A stretch of DNA of 64,000 nt, from the NCBI RefSeq assembly GCF_900324485.2, contig NC_046645.1, forward strand, positions 11,931,824 through 11,995,823, read 5' to 3'. The first letter of the stretch is position 1. Each line of letters opens with the position of its first letter. Made by a program: the position numbers and the translations under genes. The notes below the pieces were generated by a model. The model did not search any database. It was not told where the DNA came from and saw nothing but the letters and a program-made list of their open reading frames with translations. The DNA comes from Mastacembelus armatus. Taxonomy: Eukaryota; Chordata; Actinopteri; Synbranchiformes; Mastacembelidae. Positions 12,920 through 25,015 of this stretch are shown here, piece after piece.

Positions 12920-13560
12920 GTGGCTAAAAGAGTGACAGTTAGACTGTCCAATCAGAGAAATCTAATTCAAATCCCTTGCAGACAGATAGTTTCAGGTCTT
13001 ACTCAAACTAATCTGAAACTTGCAGTGCTCAATGTCAGATCTTTATGTAACAAATCCTTTTTAATCAATAATTTTATTTCCTCTTACAATCTTGACAAAA
13101 AGGGTCTGTGCCTTTTTTAGGGATAATGTGGTTACCCACAGGCTGTCATTTGGGGAGGCCTTATCATTTGAGTATGTATCTTTTAAAATGGAACAAAAAT
13201 TATCTCCCTCTGTACTTTTTATAATCATTTCCAAACCTCCCCAATGCTGTCAAAATTCTATTGATGGATTTACTGAGATGCTTTCAGTTGTCCTGACAGA
13301 GTTTGACTGTTTGGTTATTACAGGTGATTTTAATGTTCACGTGGATAAGGCCTGTGACAGATATGCTAAAGAACTTTCTGCCATCCTTGAAACCTATGGC
13401 TCCAAGGGACACTCTCTGTATAACACAGTACATCAGTCCAACACACTTCACTTCCTCCCAGCTCGAGGCACTAAATTCCACAGGACTCCTGAGACCACCT
13501 TTGGCAGCCCCCACCTGCCAATGCAACCCTATGTAACTCCTGCCTGTTGATTTAATTCTA
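12920..13560 (+). mobile_element. LINE endonuclease fragment
   Basis: Frames at 12920-13120 and 13092-13550 carry the start of an APE-type LINE endonuclease (LAVLNVRSLCNKSFLINNFI) and its later GDFNVHVD motif. They are split by a frame change, and the catalytic ETWL region between them is not visible. The 300 bp before it (12620-12919) is GC-richer, may be the leader of the same element, and has no clear protein similarity. Confidence 0.7.
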
Positions 13561-13739
13561 ATAATTAAATATTTGACAGAATACATTATCCCATATGCAG
13601 GTGTTAACAAAAAATGAACTGACCTCTAATAAATACAAAAGAAATCACACTGCATCTATATGAGAGTGTGTGCATATTTCCAGGCACTATGCAGTGTATC
13701 ATCGTTTATAATGTTCAGCCCTTTAACGCTGGTCGCACA

Positions 13740-14470
13740 CTAACAATATAGCTACTTTAGAAGTTATAGCTTTGGCCTCCATCACTACTGTAAAAAACCT
13801 TGGAGTTATTTTGGTTGCACCTCTCTATAATCCAAGAGCTGGCACGAACTGACCTGCTGGCAGCAACAGCCTGTCTGGTCCATGTTCTCAGGTGTCGCAA
13901 ACTCAAACTACTGAAGAGCTGAAGTCTCCTCCATACTTCACGTTTACTTTTAGAGAAAACTGCAGTGCAACTATACTGTGTCAAATTTCAGCTCTAATGC
14001 CTAAATGCATTCAGCAGGACATTCAGATCTGAGGTGATCACTCTGGAGGAACTCCCCCCTTCCTTCCTCTTGTTTCTTGTAAGGTCCAGTGAGGCATGGA
14101 GCATCTCTCAGGGACCAATGAGACAGAACATTAGTTATGTGCTGTAACCCAAGTTTCTGCATTTTGAGGGGGGGGGGGGGGGGTCATAGACAATTTTCTC
14201 TTTAGTGCTTAGCATGAGGAATGGGATAAGACCCATTAGCTAAAGCTCAGATACCTGTGCCCAATTCACAGAATCTTGGGTTACAATATGTAGCCAGTGG
14301 TACTGGCCCCATCAACCTGCACAGTGTTTATTGTTTTTTGTTGTTGTTGTTCTCCTCTATCACTCACCCCAATCAGTCGAGGTAAACTGAATCCGGTTCT
14401 GCTAGAGGTTTCCTCTCCACTGTCGCCAAGTGTTTGCTCATAATTCCTCACTGCCTGACTGGTGTGTAGT
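13740..14470 (+). mobile_element. L2 LINE 3' remnants
   Basis: At 13745-13815 the DNA matches 63752-63820 of the right-edge L2 (TGTAAAAAACCTTGGAGTTA), the RT segment encoding VKNLGVI. The part from about 14300 to 14470, with GGTTCTGCTAGAGGTTTCCT and TCTCCACTGTCGCC, resembles the 3' UTR of fish L2-type elements. The material between is scrambled and includes a poly-G run. This is the far end of the decayed LINE block that starts at 12306. Confidence 0.6.
14168..14183 (+). repeat. poly(G) run
   Basis: Sixteen consecutive G within the LINE remnant block. The length may be unreliable in an assembly. Confidence 0.85.
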
Positions 14471-14670
14471 TTACTACACTGAAACAGAGAGTTGAATTTT
14501 CAAAATGAGTGTGATTATTTTACAATGTTATGGTCATATTTTGTAGGCTACTAGTCTGTATTCATTTTATAATGCTAAAACAATTAATTCAAATAATTGA
14601 GTCCATAGAATGACACAATAATAACAATTTATGCCATAGCAGTAACTGTATGTCAATACTTTGCTTACGA

Positions 14671-14711
14671 CCCCCCCCCAAAAAAAAAAAAAAAAAAAAC
14701 ACACACACACA
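14671..14711 (+). repeat. compound C9-A20-(CA)n tract
   Basis: Nine C, twenty A, then a short CA repeat. It sits about 30 bp before the start of homology with the upstream regions of B2 and B3, near the left break of the B1 duplication. Confidence 0.85.
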
Positions 14712-14794
14712 TGGGCAACTGTAATAATTACCCAACCCTAGGAACATCAGGTGTTACCTTTAATGATGTCACAGTCTGACTGTACTCCTTGCAG

Positions 14795-14800
14795 TATATA
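14795..14800 (+). promoter_or_regulatory. possible TATA box of receptor B1
   Basis: TATATA, 108 bp before the B1 ATG. The same hexamer lies exactly 108 bp before the ATGs of B2 and B3, in a conserved block (ACTCCTTGCAGTATATACAT). Confidence 0.45.
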
Positions 14801-14907
14801 CATCAGCTGTGTCCTGAAATACCATTATCAAAAAAGTATGTGATCAGAAAGAGCAGCTACTCTTGTATATTGCTGAGCTGGAGCTTTCCCTCACACAGGA
14901 GCCAGTC

Positions 14908-17900
14908 ATGCCACTGAAAGCTACAAACTTTCTTCTGTTTCTTTCCCTCTTTAGGAGTACACCAGTCTCTGCTGCTACTCTGGATAACTGTGTTTTCTTG
15001 GGAGAAGAGGAGAAAAACAATTTGTATGAAGATGGAGATGTAGTTATAGGAGGCTTATTCCCTCTACACTACAGCCCTGTTGTTTCTTTTCCAACATACA
15101 AGACAAAACCAGCCCCTATTATATATAAATAGTAAGTATTTTGTGCTGTAAAAGCTGTCTTACGTAACACCAAAAGAATGTATTATATTGGATTTGTATT
15201 AAGGGTATTACGTTTGCTTGCTCCATGTGATGAACCACTTTGCACTTCTTCATAGTTTTATCCCTCGTGCCTTGCGCTGGGTGCAGACCATGGTTTTTGC
15301 AATCAAAGAGATAAACCAGCGCAGTGACCTCCTGCCACAGCTCAAGCTGGGTTTCCATATCCGTGACAGCTGTGATGACATACCTGTGTCTCTCAGAGCA
15401 TTGTTGGTGTTGGCAAATGGGCAGCCAGAGAGATCCACAACCGAGAGTTTGAACAGAGCTGAAGGTGTAGAAAGAAACATTAGTGATTCAACATTAGGCT
15501 GTGATGCTGTCCACAGGGCTGTGTCCCATGTTATCATAGGAGATGCTGCCTCTGGAGTGTCTATGGCTCTGCTAAGAAGCCTGGGTTCTTTCCATATCCC
15601 CCTGGTGAGACTGCTTGAGCAATCCTGCTGTGATAAACTAAATCATGTGTTATTACCATGTTAAATCAATGTGTCAAACAGTTGCAAAGTTGTTACTGTC
15701 CACTCCAAAATGTGACTTTTCATTAGCTAGGAAATAATTTAAATCTCTGCACTGATTTACATATCCTTGTATTATAGCTTAAGGTAAGTTTCCTGAATGC
15801 ATAAAACATTGTGTAATCTTTTATCGCCAAATTTATAAAATTTTTGTTGGACAGAGATGCAGTCACTTGCATGAAAGTGACAAGATTAATTATAATTATT
15901 GATTTATTAACCATTTCAAATGTCTGTATTTCAAAACCAGTAATAATTCAGCTTCTTTCTTGCAACTGACAGACTAAACTCCCATTTTAATTTCAAACAC
16001 AGGGTTTCTGCCTCACTGAATCCTTCTATAAAAAGGTGGCATTGTTTAGTGGAATTTGATGCTTATTTTAGAGGCTTTTCAGTGGACGAGGTGAGCTGAA
16101 CGTGAACTATTGTCTGCTATATTTCTAGGTGAGCTATTTTGCGTCCTGCAGCTGTCTGAGTAACCAGAGGGAGTTCCCCACTTTCATGCGCACAATGCCT
16201 AGTGACGCCTTCCAGATCAGAGCACTGGCCCAGCTGGTTAGTTATTTTGGTTGGACCTGGGTAGGAGTGATTGGTGTGGACTCTGATTATGCTCGCTTTG
16301 CAATCCAGCTCTTCCTCCAGGAGTCTGTGAAATATGGTGTTTGTGCTGCTTACACTCATTTATACCCTGTGACCTTGGGTCAGCAGGCTCTAGATGAGCT
16401 TCTGGATGTGATTCAGGTACAACACTTTATTAACTGCATTTATAGCATATACTGGAATTGAATATCATGTCACTGTGTTTTATTATTTTTGCACCCCATA
16501 TACCATGTAACATGTTTATGCACATTCTAAAATCTCTCCTTATATATAGTATTTTTGGGGCTTGAATATATATTATATAAATTACATGAGGACAAACAAA
16601 GAAAACATCCCTTAACTGTTCTACCTTGAACAACTTAAGTGTATCTACGTTTTCCCTGTTCAGATGGCATCTTCAAAGGTCATCATTAACTTTGCTAGTG
16701 AGTCAGAGATGCAGGGCATTTTGAGAGAAATCAGAAAACGGAATATAAAAGGCCTGCAATGGATTGCCAGTGAGGCCTGGGCCACCGCCAAAGCACTCTG
16801 GGAAAAGTTTGCAGATCTCCTGATGGGAACACTGGGTTTTGCAATCCGCAGAGCTGATGTGATTCCAGGGCTGAAGCAGCATCTCCTTGGTCTCAGGCCA
16901 CCATATATTCACAAATCAGCTTTCTTGGCAGAACTGTGGGAAGAGACATTTAACTGTCGACTTAATGGGTCTGTCAACAGCCACTATCATGGGACCGGCA
17001 ATTACCTCGACAGAGAGCCATGTAAAGGAACAGAGAATTTAAACGACGTTTACTCTGCTTATTCAGATGTGACACAGCTAAGAGTGTCATATAATGTCTA
17101 CAAGGCTGTGTATCTGGTGGCCCATGCCTTGGAAGATATGAGCAACTGCAAAGTGGGAATGGGGCCGTTCCTAAATGACACCTGTGCAGACCCAAAGAAT
17201 TTTAAACCGTGGCAGGTGAGACTGATTGCACGTTCCAAATAATTATAATCTGTATAATGTTTTGAGTACTAATGTAAAAAATGTGATAAACAAATTAAAA
17301 TCACAATTTTTTTTAACATCATTTTGTTTCTCCCTCAGCTAATCTACTACATGAAACGTGCCAATTTTTCAGCACTCGGGGAAATTATCAATTTTGATCA
17401 AAACGGTGACCCCATTGCTTATTATGATCTTGTAAACTGGCAGAGGAAGCCTGATGGTTCACTAAATTTGGTTAAAGTCGGTTTCTATGATGCCTCATCG
17501 CCTGCTGGACAGAGTCTGATCATAAATGACTCAGTAATTCAGTGGCCTATTGGGAAGCAGGTGTGTTCTCTGCAAACAGGCTTGAGACCATGTTCCCCTC
17601 TTAGACTGTTATATGTCCTCTTGATCCAGACAGCTGCCAATTTGTTCTTATTAGTATGTAATATACTTAATGATTAAACAAGCAAGAAAATGGCACCTTC
17701 AAACACAACCTACTAAGGCCGACAGGAGTCGCACGTGACCGCTGAAAACATAAACAGGATTAATAATTTAAACTGCAATATCAGATTGCAGTTACGTATC
17801 GCTTTACAAAAATTGGGGTAGCTACACTTATGAAGTGTGAAATTTTACAAATTGTATAGATTCCGTTGGTATTAGATTGGTAGGAAAGCTTTTGTTTCCA

Positions 17901-19471
17901 TATTACAAATAAAAATATTTTATGCTACGATTACTAATGTAGTAAATATGTGTGTAGGAAAACATACAGTCATGTTTTATGTTATTGGGAATTTAAATAT
18001 GACAAAAGCATGATCATTTTCATATTGACCAGCAGGTAATTATAATTTAACAATTACCCCCTTTTTGTAATTCTGTCAACAACTTAACATAAGTTATATT
18101 CAACTGTAACAACAGCATTTAAGGTCACACTGGAATCCATTTGCACAACTATTTTATGTTTTAGTCTGTAGGTGAAGTGAACCTATAGTGACAGAATCAG
18201 AATTAAACTCAGAATTTCTGAGTGGCTGAACTTTGCCTCTCAGGCTCTCCGGTCTGTATGCAGTGACAGTTGTCCTCCAGGTTCCCGCATCGCCAGGAGA
18301 AAGGGGGAACCCATGTGCTGTTTTGACTGTGTCCCCTGTGCTGAAGGAGAAGTTAGCAATAATACAGGTGTGTTGTGTTCTGTCATTTTTTTTTTTTTTT
18401 TTGTTATTCAAATATAAACTGAGCTGCATTTGTGCAAAATCAGCTTCTCTAAACTTAAGGGTGGTCTTTCTCTCCAATGTCAGATTCATTAGAGTGCTCA
18501 CGCTGTTCAGAGGACACATGGCCCAATAAAGCCAGAGATCTCTGCATCCCAAAGGTTACTGAGTACCTGTCTTACCATGAATTAACAGGCATTTTGCTGT
18601 GTGGTGTCTCTGTCCTCGGAGCTTGTATTTCCCTCTCCATCATCGGCATGTTCCTCACCTACAAAGACACGCCACTGGTTCGGGCAAATAACATGGAATT
18701 GAGCTTCCTTCTCTTGATGTTCCTTGCTGTTTGTTTTCTTGTTGGCCTGTTGTTCATTGGGGAGCCTTCAGACTGGTTTTGCTACCTCAGGTACCCTGCC
18801 TTTGGGATCAGTTTTGCCCTCTGCATTTCATGCCTCCTGGCCAAGACAGCAGTAGTTCTAATGGCTTTTAGGTCCACACTTCCAGGAAGTACTGTCATGA
18901 AGTGGTTTGGCCCCAACCAACAGAGAGCCAGTGTGCTTTTAGGAACAGCGGTCCAGGTAGAAACACTTTCCATAAGCCAACTATATAAATACTCTGTCAG
19001 TCGTGTCAGTTAAAAATGATCATTCTGCTGCTTTTCCCTTCTGTTCAGGTAATAATCTGTCTTATTTGGCTGCTGACCAGTCCACCTCATGCCAACAACA
19101 ACACAAATTACCACAGGGCTACCATCATTATTGAGTGTGTCACTGGTTCAGAGGTTGGCTTCTGGTGTGTTCTTGGATACATTGGCATCCTGGCCTGTAT
19201 GTGTTTCTTAATGGCTTTTTTGGCTCGGAAGCTGCCTGATAATTTTAATGAGGCAAAGTTCATCACCTTCAGTATGCTGATATTCTTTGTGGTGTGGATT
19301 ACTTTTATTCCAGTGTATGTAAGCACAGCTGGAAAATACACAGTGGCTGTCCATATTTTTGCTATTTTAGCTTCAGCTAATGGACTCCTGTTTTGTATTT
19401 TTGCACCAAAGTGCTATATCATAATTTTCAAACCTGAAAAAAACAACAAGAAAACATTGATGCAAAGATAA
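14908..19471 (+). CDS. olfactory V2R/OlfC class C GPCR, B1 (8 exons, 884 aa)
   Basis: Exons are 14908-15131, 15256-15604, 16129-16416, 16664-17215, 17339-17560, 18244-18367, 18484-18956 and 19049-19471, all GT-AG and in phase, giving 884 open codons. The signal peptide starts [15 protein letters not shown]. The binding domain spans about 25-545, the cysteine linker about 545-605 and seven helices follow. Canonical exon 3 is split at VIQ|MASS and canonical exon 6 inside helix 4 at TAVQ|VIIC, so two extra introns exist. The conserved cysteine at the exon 1/2 border (KC-G in A and C, PCSG in D) is tyrosine here (IIYKY), although its usual partner in RDSC remains. B1 is on the opposite strand to its near-identical copies B2 and B3. 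Confidence 0.9.
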
Positions 19472-19567
19472 AAGTGCTGATAAAGAATTTGTATGTGTAA
19501 GGAAAGCAATTTCTATTGAAATATCTTTGTGTTGTCCTATGAACTATTAAATATTCATGCTGAAAAG

Positions 19568-19573
19568 AATAAA
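19568..19573 (+). promoter_or_regulatory. poly(A) signal of B1
   Basis: AATAAA, 97 bp after the B1 stop codon. Similar signals lie on the minus strand after B2 (26730-26735) and B3 (33330-33335). Confidence 0.45.
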
Positions 19574-20285
19574 AAAAGTTTTTATTTATTTACTTTTTTG
19601 ACACAGTTAATATTTTATTCACTTTTATACCATTTTCTATAACAGGCTATTGTCAGATCTAAATTAAAAACATACATAGATTGATTTTTATTATTATGTT
19701 AATAGACGTCCTCCTCTGACACTCATTATAAGATGATCTGATCCCAGATGGAGCATGTACAAGTTGAATAACACTGGCCAACGATTCTAACCCTGGGCAA
19801 CTCCACATATAATGGTCTACTCAGATTTATGATTATAAATGGAAATAACATAATGTCATCCACACACAAATGGCTAAACTGAAAACGCAGCACCCAACTA
19901 CATTAATAGACATGACAGCAGACATCAGTTGTGTTCACCCTGGGTGCATGATGGCACAGCATGCAGTTGTTCCAGGAAAAGCTAGCTTATGAGTGTTTCT
20001 CCTTCACCCCTGAGAAGTGATAGCAGGCCGATCACTATTAGTATGTTTACCTTGGTATATATTTTAGCCTATAGTTGCATTCATTCCAAAGGCATTGTTA
20101 TTAAAGTTGCTATAACAAATCAATATACCTCTTAGAATCCCTTCTCTTCAAAGAGTGTTTCTGCAGAAAGAAACTGACAAAGTCAGAGGGCGGGTGTTTG
20201 AGCACCACCTGGGATCTATCTGTGCAAGTGTGTCATGTGGGAAATAAATCACCATTTTACAAAGCACTGACATTGGACACAGTTC
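19574..20285. other. intergenic between B1 and A3
   Basis: No gene or recognised repeat is seen. From about 20065 the sequence becomes homologous to the upstream regions of A1 and A2, so the shared promoter-proximal block is shorter than the one A1 and A2 share. Confidence 0.6.
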
Positions 20286-20292
20286 TTATAAG
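20286..20292 (+). promoter_or_regulatory. possible TATA box of receptor A3
   Basis: TTATAAG at the position equivalent to those of A1 and A2. Confidence 0.35.
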
Positions 20293-20329
20293 AACTGTGT
20301 TAACATCTCTAAAAAAACACAGAGCAGAC

Positions 20330-23300
20330 ATGCAGATAACTATTGTTACATCTTTGTCTATCCTCTATGTGAACACAGTTTGCTGTTGTGAACTGTTTGG
20401 CAGGTTTCACATGCCAAGTTTGTTTAAGCAGGGAGACATAATGATCGGAGGGATTTTCCCAGTTTTCAACAAAGAGATAAGCAACACTTACACATTTGAG
20501 AGGGAGCCACCAGGAGTGAAATGTGCAGGGTAAGATTTAATACTGTACATCTGACTCTTTTTATTTCATATTTGCTTTTCTGCTCTTATTTTCCAGACTT
20601 CCTGCAGTGTGTACATGTACAATAACAGTTCTTTAATTTTTTACATATGTCAATCACCAAAATCTTTTTAGATTTGACCTACGAGCTTTTCAATGGAGTC
20701 AAGTGATGATATTTTCAATTGAAGAAATCAACAAAGACCCTGCTCTCCTGCCAAACATATCTCTTGGCTACAAGATCCTTAATTCTTGTTCTTCTCCTAC
20801 AAATACTTTACGTGCTGCTCTAACACTGGCTGGTAGACCAGAGGAGACAGAGTCAACTTTACCTTGTCCTCCAGCTATATCTGCCCTCATTGCAGAGTCA
20901 GGATCATCTCAGTCTTTAGTTGTGGCTGGAATGCTTGGACCATTTCAAGTGCCAATAGTAAGAGATTAAATGTTTTATAACTTTAATGTTATGTGATATT
21001 TGATGTTTTTGTTGTGTTTGTTCTATGGGATTTTTTCCCATTTCTTTTGCAATTCTTTTTATAGGTCAGTTACTTCTCAACATGTGCCTGCCTGAGTAAC
21101 AGACTGGAATATCCCTCCTTTTTTCGGACAATTCCCAGCGACTACTTCCAGGCAAAAGCTTTGGCAGCACTGGTCAAACATTTTGGCTGGCAGTGGATTG
21201 GGGTTATACAGTCTGATGAAGATTATGGCCGAAATGGGATCCTGGCATTTAGTGAGGAAGTTAAAAAGTTTGGAGTCTGTATTGCATTTGTTGAGAAAGT
21301 TCTACGTACATACACTATGGATAAAATTCTCAATGTTGTAGAAATGATCAAGCAGTCAACTGTAAATGTCATTTTAGCTTTTGCTGCTGAGGGTGACTTT
21401 TATCCTTTGATGAAAGAAGTAATAAAACAAAACATTACAGGAATTCAGTGGATTGCAAGTGAAGCCTGGATAACAGCATCTCGAATCTCCACACCAGAAA
21501 CCTACCAATCTTTTGGTGGAGCCCTAGGATTTGCATTACAGAGGATGGCTATCCCAAACCTAAAACCATTTCTTGCAGGTATTAGCCCATATAAGGATCC
21601 AAGTGCAGCCTTTGTGAGGGATTTCTGGGAGATTATGGTTGGTTGCAGACCTGTTTTACCTGGGGAATACATCGATGCTGAGGCAACAAATGTAATATGC
21701 AAAGGCAATGAGACATTAATTAATTTTCAAGATGTGTTTTTTAATGTGACACAACTGAGAGAGACCTATAATGTGCATAAGGCAGTTTATGCCATTGCAC
21801 ACGCCCTACATCAACTGGTATTCTGCCAACCAGCTGGAGAAAAACCAGTGAAGCCATGTTTGAATGTATCAGAGATTCAGCCCAAACAGGTGTGAAATAG
21901 TGCTAGTAAATCCAAGGTCCTCAACATGTTCACAAATACACTGATTGAATGTGTCTGGTATTTTTTCATATGATAATTTAATCTGTTCTTTTTCTCAGGT
22001 GACTGAGCACTTACAAAGGGTAAATTTCAAAAATGAATTTGGGGATCATATTTACTTTGATAAGAACGGTGATCCCCCTGCTTCATATGACATTATTAAC
22101 TGGCAGCTGAGTGACGGGCAGGTAGAACATGTGACACTGGGTCATTTTGCCTCTGATACTAACGGTGACTACAAGCTCAGCATTCAGGAGGAACACATAG
22201 TGTGGAGGACAGGGAACATGGTATCGTGGATAGTTTTCATGCAATAAGATTTAAGTAAAATAGTGTTTTCTTTGCACTACATTTTAAAATTGTCTTCTGA
22301 CTTTATGTTTTTCAGGTTCCAACATCAGTGTGCTCTGATGTTTGTCCAGTAGGGACCAGGAAAGCTCAAATTAAGGGGAAACCCACCTGTTGCTTTGACT
22401 GTATCCCATGTGCTGATGGGACTATAGCCAATTTAACAGGTAGTACATATTAAATACACATATTAACAGCATTGAAACAAATGTGCATAATCCAGTATCC
22501 AATTATTGTCACTGCACCATTTTTTGAATTTTCTTGCTCTGACTTTCTTGCATTTTTTGGGGCAGTATTGTTTTGAGCAAACATGATATCTGGATGTACA
22601 GCTCATGCTTCATTTTTACCCTAAACAGGTGCAGCAGACTGCACACCCTGTCCCCAGGAATTCTGGTCCAATGAGAGGAAAGACCAGTGCATTCCTAAAA
22701 CGGTTGAGTTCCTGACATATCACGAGCCCATGGGAATCGCTATAACAGTTGTATCCATATTAGGAGCTTCCCTGTCGCTGGCCACAATTATGGTTTTCTT
22801 CCACTACAGAGAAACCCCTGTGATAAAGGCCAGCAACTCTGAACTGAGCTGTTTTCTGTTGTTTTGTCTTTTTTTGTGTTTTCTCTGTCCTCTCACTTTC
22901 ATCGGCAGACCCACAGTTTGGACATGCATGCTGCGCCACACAGCTTTCGGTGTGACGTTTGCACTTTGTATTTCCTGTGTCTTGGGAAAAACTATTGTTG
23001 TTGTCACAGCTTTTAAAGCCACAGTTCCTGGCAACAAAATTGCAAGAAAGTTTGGTCCTGCACAGCAAAGGATCATAGTGTTCTCCTGCACTTTGATTCA
23101 GATAGTGATATGTATACTATGGCTTGAGTTGAAGCCACCTTTTCCAGACATGGTTTTCAGATACAGCAATAAGAAAATAGTTTTGGAATGTAATACAGGC
23201 TCTGAGGCTGCGTTCTATGCAGTGCTGGGGTACATAGGACTTCTCGCAATTACATGTTTGGTTCTGGCATTTCTAGCAAGAAAGCTACCTGATAACTTTA

Positions 23301-23527
23301 ATGAAGCCAAATTCATCACATTCAGCATGCTGATATTCTGCGCTGTGTGGATTACCTTTATTCCAGCATACATCAGCTCTCCAGGAAAGTTCACTGTAGC
23401 TGTGGAAACTTTCGCCATTTTGTCTTCAGCATTTGGCTTATTCATTTGCATTTTTGCACCTAAATGCTACATAATATTGATCAAACCTGAGAAAAATACC
23501 AAGAGACATGTTATGGGAAAAATCTGA
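20330..23527 (+). CDS. olfactory V2R/OlfC class C GPCR, A3 (6 exons, 851 aa)
   Basis: Exons are 20330-20529, 20672-20957, 21065-21889, 21999-22220, 22316-22439 and 22629-23527. Exon lengths equal those of A1 and A2, borders are GT-AG and the 851 codons are open. In the binding domain A3 has SDEDYG where A1 and A2 have SDNDYG, and VNVILAF for VKVILGF. The Asp/Glu-Tyr stretch lies where class C receptors contact the amino-acid ligand, so a change in tuning is possible (inference). The first 540 bp of exon 6 differ from A1 at only about two sites, while the last 360 bp differ at about thirteen, a patchwork suggesting gene conversion. Confidence 0.93.
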
Positions 23528-23615
23528 ACCAAAAATATGATCTTTTAGATCGATAGATAGAAGTTACTCTTATTTCTAATTATTATATAATGTAGTGTAG
23601 AAGTACTGTTTTATT

Positions 23616-23621
23616 AATAAA
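23616..23621 (+). promoter_or_regulatory. poly(A) signal of A3
   Basis: AATAAA, 89 bp after the A3 stop. The same 3' flank recurs after the A-type pseudogene at 32461 onward. Confidence 0.45.
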
Positions 23622-23697
23622 CAGTATTGTATGATACAGTTTATATTCTTAAAGCTGATGTTTAATTAATGTTATACTTATCCAATATGATGGTATA

Positions 23698-24151
23698 CAG
23701 TGGGTACGGAAAGTATTCAGACCCCTTTAAATTTTTCACTCTTTGTGTCATTGCAGCCATTTGCCAAAATCAAAAAAGTTCATTTTATTTCTCATTAATG
23801 TACACTCAGCACCCCATCTTGACAGAAAAAAACAGAAATGTAGACATTTTTGCAAATTTATTAAAAAAGAAAAACTGAAATATCGCATGGTCATAAGTAT
23901 TCAGACCCTTTGCAGTGACACTCATATTTAACTCACATGCTGTCCATTTCTTCTGATCCTCCTTGAGATGGTTCTGCTCCTTCATTGGAGTCCAGCTGTG
24001 TTTAATTAAACTGATTGGACTTGATTAGGAAAGGCACACACCTGTCTATATAAGACCTTACAGCTCACAGTGCATGTCAGAGCAAATGAGAATCATGAGG
24101 TCGAACGAACTGCCCAAGGAGCTTAGAGACAGAATTGTGGCAAGGCACAGA
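23698..24151 (+). repeat. left long inverted repeat of Tc1 element
   Basis: About 454 bp, almost identical to the reverse complement of 24938-25389, up to GGCAAGGCACAGA. It includes an inverted copy of the first 28 or so transposase codons plus about 380 bp of leader. Confidence 0.92.
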
Positions 24152-25015
24152 GATGAGATGCTCAATTGGGTTTAGGTCAGGGCTCTGGCTGGGCCAGTCA
24201 AGAACGGTCACAGAGTTGTTCCGAAGCCACTCCTTTGTTATTTTAGCTGTGTGCTTAGGGTCATTGTCCTGTTGAAAGGTGAACGTTCGGCCCAGTCTGA
24301 GGTCCTGAGCACTCTGGAAGAGGTTTTCTTCCAGGATATCTCTGTACTTGGCCGCATTCATCTTTCCTTCAATTGCAACCAGTCGTCCTGTCCCTGCAGC
24401 TGAAAAACACCCCCACAACATGATGCTCCCACCACCATGTTTCACTGTAGGGATTGTATTGGGCAGGTGATGAGCAGTGCCTGGTTTTCTCCACACATAC
24501 CGCTTACAATTAACGCCAAAAACTTCAATCTTGGTCTCATCAGACCAGAGAATCTTATTTCTCATAGTCTGGGAGTCCTTCATGTGTTTTTTGGCAAACT
24601 CTATGCGGGCTTTCATGTGTCTTGCACTGAGTAGAGTCTTCCGTCGGGCCACTCTGCCATAAAGCCCCGACTGGTGGAGGGCTGCAGTGATAGTTGACTT
24701 TGTGGAACTTTCTCCCATCTCCCTACTGCATCTCTGGAGCTCAGCCACAGTGATCTTTGGGTTCTTCTTTACCTCTCTCACCAAGGCTCTTCTCCCACAA
24801 TTGCTCAGTTTGGCTGGACGGCCAGGTCTAGGAAGAGTTCTGGTCGTCCCAAACTTTTTCCATTTGAGGATTATGGAGGCCACTGTGCTCTTAGGAACCT
24901 TGAGTGCTGCAGAAATTCTTTTGTAACCTTGGCCAGATCTGTGCCTTGCCACAATTCTGTCTCTAAGCTCCTTAGGCAGTTCGTTCGACCTCATGATTCT
25001 CATTTGCTCTGACAT
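24077..25015 (-). CDS. Tc1 transposase, C-terminus replaced (312 aa)
   Basis: The product starts with a helix-turn-helix DNA-binding half (about 10-110, with GRPAKLS linker) and continues into an RNase-H-like catalytic half. The DDE triad is D159 (WSDE), D250 (QQDNDPKHT) and E285 (NPIEHL), spacing DD34E, as in Tc1. After residue 288 the frame enters the inverted repeat, so the last 24 residues are an antisense reading of the gene's own start. The usual roughly 50-residue C-terminal end (LW-DLK and beyond) is missing against a family length near 340. The core frame has no stop, but the protein is probably inactive. Confidence 0.9.
   Translation of the reverse strand: MSEQMRIMRSNELPKELRDRIVARHRSGQGYKRISAALKVPKSTVASIILKWKKFGTTRTLPRPGRPAKLSNCGRRALVREVKKNPKITVAELQRCSREMGESSTKSTITAALHQSGLYGRVARRKTLLSARHMKARIEFAKKHMKDSQTMRNKILWSDETKIEVFGVNCKRYVWRKPGTAHHLPNTIPTVKHGGGSIMLWGCFSAAGTGRLVAIEGKMNAAKYRDILEENLFQSAQDLRLGRTFTFQQDNDPKHTAKITKEWLRNNSVTVLDWPSQSPDLNPIEHLISVPCHNSVSKLLGQFVRPHDSHLL

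Noticed and set aside
13284-13610. Minus-strand open frame of 108 codons
   Set aside because: Shadow of the LINE endonuclease fragment on the plus strand.
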